Positions 32,787-41,684 of a stretch of 64,000 nucleotides of DNA are shown here, in pieces. Both the position numbers and the translations under genes were made by a program. The stretch's first letter is position 1, and every line of letters begins with the position of its first letter. Location of the stretch: the NCBI RefSeq assembly GCF_022829685.1, contig NZ_JAKSYE010000076.1, positions 62,001-126,000 of the forward strand. Direction: 5' to 3'. Source of the stretch: Methylobacterium sp. E-045 (GTDB lineage: Bacteria; Pseudomonadota; Alphaproteobacteria; Rhizobiales; Beijerinckiaceae). The notes beneath the pieces are model-generated. The model searched no databases. It was not told where the DNA came from and saw only the letters and a program-made list of their open reading frames with translations.

Positions 32787-35425
32787 CCGAGCGCCTCTTC
32801 GAGAAGCTGCGCCTCGGCCTCCGCCAGGATCTCGTCCGCGCCCTCGCCGTAGACCTTCTCACGCCCGATTTCGAGCATGACGGAGACGGAGAGCGGCGAG
32901 ACGCGATCCAGGGCCTTGTGGGTGATTCGCCCCTGGATGCGCCTCAACATCATGCCGAGGCGGGCCACGTCGAGGAGTCCGGTTGCCGCATCCTGCCGCG
33001 CGGCGCGCAGGAGGAGGTGGTCGGGCTGGTGCTTGCGCAGCACGTCGTAGACGAGGTCGGTGGACATGGTGACCTGCCGACCCGTCTTCTTCTGACCGGG
33101 ATGGCGCCGCTCGATCAGCCCGGCGATGACGGCGCATTGGCGGAAGGTGCGCTTCATCATCGAGGATTCGTCGAGCCAGGCTTCGAGATCGTCGCCGAGC
33201 ATGTCCTCGGCGAACAACTCGGCCAGGAAGCCGGGCTCGCGGGCGATGGCCTCGCTCACGTCGCGGGTCATCCACACGGCGATGCCGTAATCGTTGGCGG
33301 CGAATCCCAGCGGGCGCAGGCGGGCGCGCTCCATCCGCCGGGTGAGGAGCATCCCCAGGGTCTGGTGGGCGAGGCGGCCCTCGAACGGGAACGCCGTCAG
33401 GTAATGGCGGCCGCTCCGCGGAAACGTCTCCACCAGCAGGCCTTCGGGGCCGGGCAGGATCGAGCGCTGACGCTGGAGCAGGAGGTAATCCGCCACCTGC
33501 TTCGGCAGCCGGTCCCATTCGAACGGATCGGCGATGAGGGCACGGACGCGGGCGGCGAGGAAGGTGGAGAGCGGGAACTTCGCCCCGGCATAGGACGGGA
33601 TCGCCGGGTCGGTGCCGGGGCCGGCCCGCGTCGCCAGGGCCTCGTCCTCGGACAGGCCCTCGAAGCGCAGCACCTCGCCGGCGAAGAGGAAGGTGTCGCC
33701 CGGCGTCAGGGTGTCGGCGAAATCCTCCTCGATCTCGCCGAGGACGCGTCCGCCCTTGGGCAGGATGGCGCCCGGCTTGCCGCGCACGCCGCGGGCGAGG
33801 CGCACCTTCACCTTGGCGGATTCGACGATGGTGCCGACATTCATGCGGTATTGTTGGGCGATCCGCGCGTCGCGCACCCGCCACAGCCCATCCGGCCCGC
33901 GTAAAATCTTGGCGAAGCGCTCGTAGGCGCGCAGGGCGTAGCCGCCGGTGGCGACGTAATCGACCACCGCCTCGAAATCCTCCCAGGACAGGGTGGCGTA
34001 GGGCGCCGCCGAGACGATCTCGTCGTAGAGCCGGAGCGGGTCGAACGCGTCGGCGCAGGCCATGCCGAGGACGTGCTGGGCAAGGACGTCCGGCGCGCCG
34101 AGGCGGGCATCTGGCGTGTCCTGCGCCGCCGCCTCCACCGCGTCGAGGGCGGCCTGGCATTCGAGGATCTCGAAGCGGTTGCCGGGGACGAGATAGGCCT
34201 TCGACGGCTCGTCCATGCGGTGGTTGGCGCGCCCGATCCGCTGCATGATCCGGCTCGCGCCCTTCGGCGCGCCGATGTTCACCACGAGGTCGACATCGCC
34301 CCAGTCGATGCCGAGATCTAGGGTGGCGGTGCAGACGATCGCCCGCAATTGCCCCGCTGCCATGGCCGCTTCCACCCGTCGCCGCTGGCTGGCGTCGAGG
34401 GAGCCGTGATGGAGCGCGATGGGCAGCGACGCCTCGTTGATCCGCCACAGTTCCTGGAAGGTGTACTCGGCCTGGAGCCTCGTGTTGACGAAGACCAGCA
34501 CCGTCCGGTGCGCCTGGATCAGGTCGTAGATCGCCGGCATCGCCTGGCTGGCGGTGTGGCCGGCGAGCGGCAGGGTCAGGCCGGTCTCGAGCATATGCAG
34601 ATCGGGCGCGGCCCCGCCCTTCACGACCACGAGGTCGGCCATCGGCGTCGGCTCGGGCGCCACGGCATCGTGGACGCCACGGCGCTCCCTCTCCTGGAAG
34701 GAGAGGGTTGGGGTGAGGTGTGTGACCTCTCCGGACAATCCACGCACCTCACCCTGTCCCTCTCCTTCCAGGAGAGGGGACCCGCGCTCCTCTGTCGGAC
34801 GTGAGCCCTGCGGCACCAGATACCGCCGCAGGTCGTCCGGCTCGCGCACGGTCGCGGAGAGGCCGATGGCGGTGAGGCCGGGGCTCAGGCGGTGGAGCCG
34901 CGCCAGCCCGAGGGACAGCAGGTCGCCCCGCTTCGAGGTGACGAGGGCATGCAACTCGTCGAGGACGACGCAGGAGAGGTTCGCGAACAGGTCCGACGCC
35001 TCGCGGTGCGCGATGAGCAGGGCGAGCTGCTCCGGCGTCGTCAGCAGGATGTCGGGCGGGCGCTCGATCTGGCGCGTGCGCTTGTGCGAGGGGGTGTCGC
35101 CGGTCCGGGTCTCGACCCGGATCGGCAGGCCCATCTCGGCGATGGGCGCCTCGAGGTTGCGGGCGATGTCGACGGCGAGCGCCTTCAGGGGCGAGATGTA
35201 GAGGGTGTGGAGCCCCCGCGCTCGTCGCGACGGCGCGCGCTCGGACAGGGCGACGAGGCTCGGCAGGAAGCCTGCCAGCGTCTTGCCGGCCCCCGTCGGC
35301 GCCACCAGCAGGGCCGAGCGCCCGTCGCCGACGATGCGAAGAAGCTCGACCTGATGCGGCCGGGGTGCCCATCCGCGCGAGGCGAACCAGGCCTCGAACC
35401 GCGCGGGGAGGGAACCCTCAGGCAA
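32783..35425 (-). CDS. Ligase-associated DNA damage response DEXH-box helicase (Lhr family)
   Basis: 880-aa superfamily 2 helicase. Walker A APTGAGKT (K48), DELH box at 156-159, SAT motif in GLSATVREPDDL, second RecA domain with LVFVNTRLQAEY, CTATLDLGIDW and QRIGRANHR, then the winged-helix and Lhr core region. An unusual ~31-residue insertion (about 216-246) is encoded by a dispersed palindromic repeat, between motif III and the start of RecA2. The start is TTG at 35425, 8 bp from the hydrolase stop; no ATG fits the reading frame. It forms an operon with pdeM. Confidence 0.9.
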   Translation of the reverse strand: MPEGSLPARFEAWFASRGWAPRPHQVELLRIVGDGRSALLVAPTGAGKTLAGFLPSLVALSERAPSRRARGLHTLYISPLKALAVDIARNLEAPIAEMGLPIRVETRTGDTPSHKRTRQIERPPDILLTTPEQLALLIAHREASDLFANLSCVVLDELHALVTSKRGDLLSLGLARLHRLSPGLTAIGLSATVREPDDLRRYLVPQGSRPTEERGSPLLEGEGQGEVRGLSGEVTHLTPTLSFQERERRGVHDAVAPEPTPMADLVVVKGGAAPDLHMLETGLTLPLAGHTASQAMPAIYDLIQAHRTVLVFVNTRLQAEYTFQELWRINEASLPIALHHGSLDASQRRRVEAAMAAGQLRAIVCTATLDLGIDWGDVDLVVNIGAPKGASRIMQRIGRANHRMDEPSKAYLVPGNRFEILECQAALDAVEAAAQDTPDARLGAPDVLAQHVLGMACADAFDPLRLYDEIVSAAPYATLSWEDFEAVVDYVATGGYALRAYERFAKILRGPDGLWRVRDARIAQQYRMNVGTIVESAKVKVRLARGVRGKPGAILPKGGRVLGEIEEDFADTLTPGDTFLFAGEVLRFEGLSEDEALATRAGPGTDPAIPSYAGAKFPLSTFLAARVRALIADPFEWDRLPKQVADYLLLQRQRSILPGPEGLLVETFPRSGRHYLTAFPFEGRLAHQTLGMLLTRRMERARLRPLGFAANDYGIAVWMTRDVSEAIAREPGFLAELFAEDMLGDDLEAWLDESSMMKRTFRQCAVIAGLIERRHPGQKKTGRQVTMSTDLVYDVLRKHQPDHLLLRAARQDAATGLLDVARLGMMLRRIQGRITHKALDRVSPLSVSVMLEIGREKVYGEGADEILAEAEAQLLEEALG
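34687..34779. repeat. Palindromic repeat, family 2 copy 2, in frame inside the helicase gene
   Basis: 93-bp inverted repeat with the same 21-22 bp ends as the copy at 23611-23704, in reverse orientation and with a different central part. Length and phase keep the helicase frame open. The read-through codes about SPLLEGEGQGEV ... HLTPTLSFQERE. Homologues without the element would be expected to run directly from the PQGSR segment to PEPTPMADL. Confidence 0.88.
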
Positions 35426-35431
35426 GGGTCA

Positions 35432-36394
35432 TCAGGCCAGAGCCATCAGGAACCGGTCGATCAGTTCGAGGGCGCGCTCGGTCATGGCGCCGGGATAGCG
35501 CACGAAGACGTGGCAGCCGCCGGGATAGATCGCGGTGTGGCCGCCATTGCCGGCCGCCGCCCAGCGCGACGACATGTAGAGCGTGTCGTCCAGCAGCGGA
35601 TCGTGCGTGCCCACCGAGAACAGGGCCGGGGACAGGCCCTTCAGGTCGGCATAGAGCGGCGACACGTCGGGCCGGCGCCGGTCGATGCCGTCGCGGACGT
35701 AGTCGTTGGCGAAGGTGGTGAGGTCGCGGGTGTTCACCACGAGGCGGGTTTCGCCCCAGTTGCGCACGCTGGGCGTGAGGCCGAGATCGAAGAAGCCGGC
35801 ATTGAGGTTGGCGCCGCGGAAGGCGCGGGGCAGGTTGTGCCGGTCGCGCAGGCGCAGGAGCGTCATCACGGCGAGATGGGCGCCCGCCGATTCCCCGCCG
35901 ATGGTGAGGGCCGAGATTCCGAACTCGGCCTTGCCCGGTCCGGCGAGCCAGAGGGCCGCCGCCTCGCAATCCTCCAGCGCCGCCGGGTAGGGATGTTCGG
36001 GGGCGAGACGGTACTCGACGGAGAGACAGGCGAAGCCGCAGGCATCGGCGATCCGCTCCAGCCACGGATCCTGCTCGTCGGCCGCGCCCCAGACCCAGCC
36101 GCCCCGGTGGATGTGGAGATAGGCGCCGCGCAGCTTCTTCCACTTCCGGGCATCGGGGCGGATCAGCCTCAGGGAGAGCGGCCCGCCGGAGCCGTCGATG
36201 ACCACTGTCTCGGCGCGGGCGCTGCGGGGCATCGCGGGCGAGGCCTGGGTGCCCTGGCGGCGGCGGGCGCGGACCTCAGAGAGGGGGATGGACCACGGAT
36301 CGGCCTGTGCCGCATGGGCCGCGACGATCTCGGCGTTCAGGCGGTGGGTTTCCGGATCGATCGTCGCCGGGTCGAACAGGGCGTGGTCGATCAT
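35432..36394 (-). CDS. Alpha/beta hydrolase, hormone-sensitive-lipase type esterase
   Basis: 320-aa serine hydrolase. The oxyanion motif is HIHRGGWVWG (an HRGG variant of HGGG), the nucleophile is in GGESAGAHLA, the acid in SVGTHDPLLDD and the His in YPGGCHVFVR. Also YRLAPEHPYPAALED, a family landmark. Probably acts on small acyl esters; the substrate is not known. No signal peptide. The ATG is at 36394. The stop lies 6 bp before the helicase start, so the three genes hydrolase-helicase-pdeM look like one transcript. The 252 bp before it hold no gene I can support. Confidence 0.85.
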   Translation of the reverse strand: MIDHALFDPATIDPETHRLNAEIVAAHAAQADPWSIPLSEVRARRRQGTQASPAMPRSARAETVVIDGSGGPLSLRLIRPDARKWKKLRGAYLHIHRGGWVWGAADEQDPWLERIADACGFACLSVEYRLAPEHPYPAALEDCEAAALWLAGPGKAEFGISALTIGGESAGAHLAVMTLLRLRDRHNLPRAFRGANLNAGFFDLGLTPSVRNWGETRLVVNTRDLTTFANDYVRDGIDRRRPDVSPLYADLKGLSPALFSVGTHDPLLDDTLYMSSRWAAAGNGGHTAIYPGGCHVFVRYPGAMTERALELIDRFLMALA

Positions 36395-36646
36395 GGAACG
36401 ATTCGTCTCATCCAGGGTGGGGCCGAAGCAGCGTTCGGGCGGGAGGGTCGAATGTGGGCGAAGCCCGCAACGATGCCAGTCGCCTCGCCGGTACGAGACG
36501 GCCTAACGCCTCAATGGACGGACGGTTTCGTCCGGGTGTGTCGCATCGGTCACGCTTCCGCCGGGTTCGGCGGCTTCAGAGAGACCGATGAGGCCCCATA
36601 TGGCCGAGAGAGTTCGGCCGTCGGACTACGGCCAGAGGATGACAGC

Positions 36647-36994
36647 ATGATCGTCGACAACGACCCGCGCCGACAGGGACCCTACCAGGGCCGTCCCCCC
36701 GTCGGGAGCGGCTATTCCGATGGTGAACCCCGCTCGGCCCTGCGGCGCTTCCTCGGCGGTTCGCCCATGGCGGTCCTGGTGAAGCTGCTGTTCCTGTCGG
36801 TCCTCGTCGGCGCCATCATGGCGACGTTGGGCGTCACGCCCGGCCTGCTGTTCTGGCACATCTACGATGCGGGTCGTGCGCTCATCGACCTCGGGTTGGA
36901 GACCTTCCACGATTTCGGCCGCTGGATCCTGGCGGGCGCCGTGGTGGTGGTGCCGCTCTGGCTGCTGTCGCGGTTCCTGTCGGTGTCGAAATAG
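36647..36994 (+). CDS. Small membrane protein (DUF6460-like)
   Basis: 115-aa protein with two hydrophobic helices (VLVKLLFLSVLVGAIMATLG and WILAGAVVVVPLWLLSRFL) after a polar N terminus (RRQGPYQGRP). It resembles a small rhizobial membrane family I recall as DUF6460, but that name is tentative. The function is unknown. The ATG at 36647 follows AGAGGA by 7 nt; the much longer open frame upstream is antisense to the hydrolase and helicase genes. A terminator hairpin follows. Confidence 0.75.
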   Translation: MIVDNDPRRQGPYQGRPPVGSGYSDGEPRSALRRFLGGSPMAVLVKLLFLSVLVGAIMATLGVTPGLLFWHIYDAGRALIDLGLETFHDFGRWILAGAVVVVPLWLLSRFLSVSK

Positions 36995-37026
36995 GCCGTC
37001 CGGGCCGTCCTCGCCCGAGAGACATG

Positions 37027-37052
37027 AAAAAGGCCGGCGTTTCCGCCGGCCT
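37027..37052 (-). terminator. Bidirectional terminator between the small membrane protein and the L,D-transpeptidase
   Basis: A 9-bp stem, AGGCCGGCG (37031-37039) with CGCCGGCCT (37044-37052), 4-nt loop. On the minus strand it is followed by TTTTT (37027-37031 complement), so it best serves the L,D-transpeptidase gene. On the plus strand only GTTT follows. Confidence 0.8.
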
Positions 37053-37080
37053 GTTTCAGTTCAAAGCCTGTCGACGACGA

Positions 37081-37752
37081 TCAGCGCTGGACGATGACCT
37101 TCGCGCCGACCTTGGCGCGGGTGTAGAGATCGGCCACGTCGTCGTTGGTCATGCGGATGCAGCCCGACGAGACGGCGGTGCCGATCGTCTCCGGCTCGTT
37201 GGAGCCGTGGATGCGGTAGATCGAGCCGCCGAGATACATGGCGCGGGCGCCGAGGGGGTTCTCGATGCCGCCCTTCATGAAGCGCGGCAGGTCGGGGCGG
37301 CGGCGCAGCATCTCGGCCGGGGGACGCCAATCGGGCCATTCGCGCTTCATCGTGATGGTCTGGGTGCCGCCCCAGGTGAAGCCGGGACGACCGACGCCGA
37401 CGCCGTAGCGCAGGGCCTGACCGCCGCCGAGCACGTAGTACAACCGGCGCTCGGCCGTGGAGACGACGATGGTGCCGGGCGCATAATTGCCGCCGAAGGC
37501 GACCTGCTCTCGCTGGATCGCCGACATCTGCGGCACGGCCGAGGCCATCGGGTCGGCCGGGTTCAGGGAGGCGTTGGCGGTGGGCACCGCCACGACGGCG
37601 GCGGCGGGCTCGGCCTGCGGACGCACGCGCAGCACCAGCGCGTTGTCCAGGGGCTGACGGGTGAGGGGGTCGATTTCATAGGCGGCGGCGGGCGAGGCCC
37701 AGACACCAACCATGCAGACGAGCCCGGACAGGGCGGGGGCGATACGGCGCAT
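37081..37752 (-). CDS. L,D-transpeptidase (YkuD domain)
   Basis: 223-aa exported peptidoglycan enzyme that would make 3-3 cross-links or attach proteins. A signal peptide is clear (IAPALSGLVCMVGVWASPAAA, cleavage near residue 24). The YkuD domain has the active-site motif IYRIHGSNEPETIGTAVSSGCIRM, with the nucleophilic Cys in SSGCIRM and the conserved HG upstream. The start at 37752 has GAGAGG 6 nt upstream. It stands alone, with a terminator directly downstream and a 268-bp space before it that holds no gene I can support. Confidence 0.92.
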   Translation of the reverse strand: MRRIAPALSGLVCMVGVWASPAAAYEIDPLTRQPLDNALVLRVRPQAEPAAAVVAVPTANASLNPADPMASAVPQMSAIQREQVAFGGNYAPGTIVVSTAERRLYYVLGGGQALRYGVGVGRPGFTWGGTQTITMKREWPDWRPPAEMLRRRPDLPRFMKGGIENPLGARAMYLGGSIYRIHGSNEPETIGTAVSSGCIRMTNDDVADLYTRAKVGAKVIVQR

Positions 37753-38020
37753 CAAAGCCTCTCGAAGGCAGGCGAAACGTGGGGGAAACACGGTCGGTAA
37801 CGCGACGCAGAATACCGTTTTCCGATCGCCAAGACGTAAACGCTGCCGCCCCAAAGCCAAGCTGAATTCGCGATGAAGCGATGGTTGCGGCCGGGTCGTG
37901 ACTCCGTGGCCACAGTGTGGCGGCTTAGCCGTAGGCCCGGGATTAATGCCGCGCCCGGATGTCCGGAGCGGAACCTTTCACGATGGCCCGTGGCGCGGCG
38001 CCCCGGCGTCGCGGCCGGCG

Positions 38021-38881
38021 CTACGCCGCGTCGAGGCCGAGGTCGATGATCGGCGCGCTGTGGGTGATCCAGCCGCTGGAGATCAGGTCGACGCCGGAGG
38101 CGGCGATGGCGCCCACGGTCTCGCGGTTGATGCGGCCCGAGGCCTCCGCGATGGCGCGGCCGTCGATCATCCGCACGGCCTCCCGCAGCTGGTCCGGGCT
38201 CATGTTGTCGAGGAGGACGGCGTCGGCGCGGACCGAAAGGGCCTCCGCCAGCTGGTCCAGCGTATCGACCTCGATCTCGATCTTCACGAGGTGCCCGGAA
38301 TAGGCCCGCGCCCGCTCGATGGCCGGCACGATCCCGCCCGCCACGACGACGTGGTTGTCCTTGATGAGCACCGCGTCGTCGAGGCCGTAGCGGTGGTTGG
38401 AGCCGCCCCCGGCCCGCACGGCGTGCTTCTCCAGGGAGCGCAGGCCCGGCGTGGTCTTGCGGGTGCAGACGATCCGCGCCCTGCCGTGCGGTCGGGCCGC
38501 CTCCACGAGGCCGGCGGTGGCGGTGGCCACGCCCGACATCCGGCACAGGAGGTTCAGCGCCACCCGCTCGGCGGTGAGGATGGCGCGGGCCGGCCCGTCG
38601 AGACGGATCACCACGTCACCGGGCGAGACCCGCGCGCCGTCGCCGCGCTCGACGATGACCGACACGGCCGGGTCGATCAGGCCGAAGGCGATGACCGCCG
38701 CGTCGACGCCGGAGATGACCCCGTCCTGCCGGGCCGCGATGACGCCGGAGAGGCGGGCATCGGCGGGCACGATCGCATCGGTGGTGATGTCGCCGGCCCG
38801 GCCGAGGTCTTCCAGCAGGGCCGCGCGGACGATCGGCTCCACGAGGAGGCGGGGGAGGGGGACGAGACGGGCATCGCTCAT
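38021..38881 (-). CDS. nadC: Nicotinate-nucleotide pyrophosphorylase (carboxylating)
   Basis: 286-aa quinolinate phosphoribosyltransferase, the third step of de novo NAD synthesis (quinolinate + PRPP to nicotinate mononucleotide + CO2). Motifs: LLEDLGRAGDITTDA, NLLCRMSGVAT, TRKTTPGLRSLEKHAVRAGGG, IKDNHVVVAGG, EIEVDTLDQL and SSGWITHSAPIIDLGLD. It starts with ATG at 38881, 55 bp after nadB, and is the last gene of nadA-nadB-nadC. Confidence 0.96.
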   Translation of the reverse strand: MSDARLVPLPRLLVEPIVRAALLEDLGRAGDITTDAIVPADARLSGVIAARQDGVISGVDAAVIAFGLIDPAVSVIVERGDGARVSPGDVVIRLDGPARAILTAERVALNLLCRMSGVATATAGLVEAARPHGRARIVCTRKTTPGLRSLEKHAVRAGGGSNHRYGLDDAVLIKDNHVVVAGGIVPAIERARAYSGHLVKIEIEVDTLDQLAEALSVRADAVLLDNMSPDQLREAVRMIDGRAIAEASGRINRETVGAIAASGVDLISSGWITHSAPIIDLGLDAA

Positions 38882-38936
38882 GGGGGCGCTCGTAGAGGGG
38901 GCGTTGGAAGGGAGCCGACGGTCCGGGTCGTCCGGT

Positions 38937-40478
38937 CTAGACCGGAGCGGCCGCGTCGGCCGAGGCGGTCTCCGCGATCCGCCAGACCTCCGCGAGCGTC
39001 ACGTCGCTATGGCGGGCGGGTGCCTGGTCCGGGTGGTCGCTGCGCCAATGGGCGCCCCGGCTCTCCAGGCGGGACAGGGCCGAGGTCGCGACCATCAACC
39101 CGGTGAGGGCGGCATCCGAGCCGAGCTTCGCCGCCGGCGCCAGATGGCGCAGGGCGTCGGTGAGGCCATCCAAGTCGCGCACCACCCCGACCTGGGCTTC
39201 CATGATCCCGCGGATCCCGGCGAGATCGGCCTCGTCGTGGCGCCGTGGCTCGGCCGTCGAAGCCGGACCGGGGGCGGGCGTGGACGCGATGGCCTCGGCG
39301 ATCCAGGGGGCGAAGGCCATCGCCTCGAGAAGGGAATTGCTGGCGAGGCGGTTCGCGCCGTGCAGGCCGGTGGAGGCGACCTCGCCGCAGGCGAAGAGGC
39401 CGGGCACGGTGCTGGTGCCGGTGCCGTCCACCTTGATGCCGCCCATGTGGTAATGCGCCGCCGGCCGCACGGGGATCGCCTGGCGCTGCGGGTCGATGCC
39501 GGAGGCGGCGCAGAGGCCGGCCACCGTGGGGAACCGCGTCGCCATGCGTGCGCCGAGAGCGCCACGGCAATCGAGAAAGACCTCGGTGCCGCGCCGCCGC
39601 GCCTGGAAGATCGCGCGGGCGACCACGTCGCGGGGGGCGAGATCGCCCCCGGCGATGCCGGCCATCACCGGCTCGCCCTCGCTGTCGATCAGCCGCGCGC
39701 CCTCGCCGCGCAGGGCTTCGGTGGCCAGCGGCATCGGGTCCAGCCCCACCGAGATGGCGGTGGGGTGGAACTGCACGAACTCCATGTCGCGTAAGGTCGC
39801 CCCGGCGCGGACTGCCAGCGCCAGCCCCCGGCCGGTGGCGCCGCGCGGGTTGGTGGTGGAGGCGTAGAGGGCGCCGAGACCGCCCGTGGCGAGCACCACC
39901 GACCGCGCGGCGAGTCTCACGGACGCGCCGTCGCGCTCGCAGATCAGTCCGGCGACGGCGCCGCTCTCGTCCTGCATCAGGCCGCGCACGGTGGCGACCA
40001 GAATCTCGATGGACGGCGTCCGCGCCACCGCCTTGAGCAGGGTGTCGAGCACCATCCGCCCGGTGGAATCCCCGCCCGCCCGGACGATGCGGCGACGGGA
40101 ATGGGCCGCTTCGAGGCCGAGCGCCAGGGCGCCGGCGGCGTCCCGGTCGAATGGCGCGCCGAGGCCCACGAGCCAGTCGATCAGGCCGGGACCGGCCTGC
40201 GCCACCCGCAGGGCGACGGAGGGATCGGTGAGACCGGCTCCGGCGGCTTCGGTATCGGCCGCATGAAGGGCCGCGGCATCGTCCTCGGCCATGGCGGCGG
40301 CGATGCCGCCCTGCGCCCAGCCCGTCGCCGTGCCGCTGCCGAGAGGGGCGGCGCTCACGAGGGTGACCGGGCGGGGGCTGAGCCGCAACGCCGTGGCGAG
40401 GCCGGCGACGCCGGCGCCCACGACGATCACGCGGTCCGAGCCGGGAAGGGTGAAGGAGAGGGGGGAATGCGCGTTCAT
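38937..40478 (-). CDS. nadB: L-aspartate oxidase
   Basis: 513-aa flavoprotein that oxidises L-aspartate to iminoaspartate, the substrate of NadA. FAD fold [17 protein letters not shown] at the N terminus; [47 protein letters not shown]; and [24 protein letters not shown] substrate segment, then [13 protein letters not shown]. The start overlaps the nadA stop by 4 bp (ATGA), indicating translational coupling. The N-terminal fold begins about 15 residues after this start, as expected. Confidence 0.95.
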   Translation of the reverse strand: MNAHSPLSFTLPGSDRVIVVGAGVAGLATALRLSPRPVTLVSAAPLGSGTATGWAQGGIAAAMAEDDAAALHAADTEAAGAGLTDPSVALRVAQAGPGLIDWLVGLGAPFDRDAAGALALGLEAAHSRRRIVRAGGDSTGRMVLDTLLKAVARTPSIEILVATVRGLMQDESGAVAGLICERDGASVRLAARSVVLATGGLGALYASTTNPRGATGRGLALAVRAGATLRDMEFVQFHPTAISVGLDPMPLATEALRGEGARLIDSEGEPVMAGIAGGDLAPRDVVARAIFQARRRGTEVFLDCRGALGARMATRFPTVAGLCAASGIDPQRQAIPVRPAAHYHMGGIKVDGTGTSTVPGLFACGEVASTGLHGANRLASNSLLEAMAFAPWIAEAIASTPAPGPASTAEPRRHDEADLAGIRGIMEAQVGVVRDLDGLTDALRHLAPAAKLGSDAALTGLMVATSALSRLESRGAHWRSDHPDQAPARHSDVTLAEVWRIAETASADAAAPV

Positions 40479-41485
40479 CGCGGACGCACCGCGAGCATGC
40501 GCTCCACCGCCGCGCGGGCGCGCCCGGCCAGTTCCGGCTCCACCGTCACCTCGTGGGTGAGGGTCTCCAGGGCATGGCGGATGTTCCGGAGCGACATCCG
40601 CTTCATGTGCGGGCACAGGTTGCAGGGCTTGATGAACTCGATGTCCGGGTTGGCGGCGGCGATGTTGTCGCCCATGGAGCACTCGGTGACGAGCACCACC
40701 TGACGCGGCCGCTTCTCCGTGACGAAGTTCATCATCATCGCCGTCGAACCCGAGAAATCCGAGGCCGCCACGACGTCGGGCGGGCATTCGGGATGGGCGA
40801 TGACGGTGACGCCGGGATAGCTCTCGCGCACCTCGTCGATATCGGCGGGGGTGAACTGCTCGTGGACCTCGCAATGGCCCGCCCAGGTGAGGATCTCGAC
40901 CTCGGGCACCAGGACCTGGACGTTCTGCGCCAGGAACTCGTCGGGGATCATCAGGACGCGGGGCGCATTGAGCGAGCGCACCACGTCCACGGCGTTGCCG
41001 GAGGTGCAGCACACGTCCGATTCCGCCTTCACCGCGGCGGAGGTGTTGACGTAGGTCACGATCGGCACGCCGGGATACTTCTCACGAAGCCCACGCACGT
41101 CGGCGGCGGTGATCGAATCGGCGAGCGAACACCCGGCCCGCATGTCGGGGATGAGGACGGTCTTGTCCGGATTGAGGAGCTTGGCCGTCTCCGCCATGAA
41201 ATGGACGCCGGCCAGCACGATGACGTCGGCATCCACGGTGATGGCCTCGCGGGCCAGCGCGAGGCTGTCGCCGACGATGTCCGACACCGTGTGGAAGATC
41301 TCGGGCGCCTGGTAGTTGTGGGCGAGGATGACCGCGTTGCGGCTCTTCTTCAGCTCCAGGATCGCCGCGACGTCGTCGGCCAGGGCCGGCCATTCGATGG
41401 CCGGGACGTGCCGGCTCACGCGGGCGTAGATCTCGGGCAGGGGCAGGGTCGAAACCCGGTCGATCGGGAAACTCGTGGCCGCCAT
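40475..41485 (-). CDS. nadA: Quinolinate synthase A
   Basis: 336-aa [4Fe-4S] enzyme that condenses iminoaspartate with dihydroxyacetone phosphate to quinolinate. Cluster ligands are visible as C119 (MRAGCSLAD), C204 (WAGHCEVHE) and C291 (CNLCPHMK). LAHNYQ and TSGNAV are further landmarks. The ATG at 41485 is chosen because GAGGA lies 8 nt upstream and because the longer start would lie inside the operator-like palindrome at 41502-41518. First gene of nadABC; likely controlled by the NadQ-like regulator encoded just upstream. Confidence 0.95.
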   Translation of the reverse strand: MAATSFPIDRVSTLPLPEIYARVSRHVPAIEWPALADDVAAILELKKSRNAVILAHNYQAPEIFHTVSDIVGDSLALAREAITVDADVIVLAGVHFMAETAKLLNPDKTVLIPDMRAGCSLADSITAADVRGLREKYPGVPIVTYVNTSAAVKAESDVCCTSGNAVDVVRSLNAPRVLMIPDEFLAQNVQVLVPEVEILTWAGHCEVHEQFTPADIDEVRESYPGVTVIAHPECPPDVVAASDFSGSTAMMMNFVTEKRPRQVVLVTECSMGDNIAAANPDIEFIKPCNLCPHMKRMSLRNIRHALETLTHEVTVEPELAGRARAAVERMLAVRPR

Positions 41486-41501
41486 GGACGCGTCCTCATT
41501 T

Positions 41502-41518
41502 ATGCTCAATCTGAGCAT
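41502..41518. promoter_or_regulatory. NadQ-type operator candidate, site 1
   Basis: ATGCTCA-atc-TGAGCAT, a perfect 7-bp inverted repeat with a 3-nt spacer, ends 17 nt before the nadA start. It is nearly identical to site 2, 59 bp away. On the minus strand a TAGACA/TACGTT pair with 17-nt spacing lies between the two sites, so this site would sit at or just after the transcription start. Confidence 0.75.
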
Positions 41519-41560
41519 TGTGCCGACTAACGTAGGCGCGCGAGATACGCTTGTCTAGAT

Positions 41561-41577
41561 ATGCTGAGCCTGAGCAT
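41561..41577. promoter_or_regulatory. NadQ-type operator candidate, site 2
   Basis: ATGCTGA-gcc-TGAGCAT, the same 17-bp pattern as site 1 with one mismatched pair, upstream of the putative -35. Two sites flanking a promoter suggest co-operative repression of nadABC. Confidence 0.7.
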
Positions 41578-41684
41578 ATTCATTTTGCGTTGCAATATTC
41601 TGCAATCGTTTCGGCTTCGTGAGCGTGGAACTGCAGAATCCCCGGGGGGAGGTCATCGACCTATGCCGGTGTCGCACCGGTTCC

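Noticed and set aside
23611..34779. The two palindromic copies as parts of an insertion sequence or CRISPR array
   Set aside because: They are under 100 bp, have no transposase, no target duplication that I can show, and only one copy at each place with no spacers.
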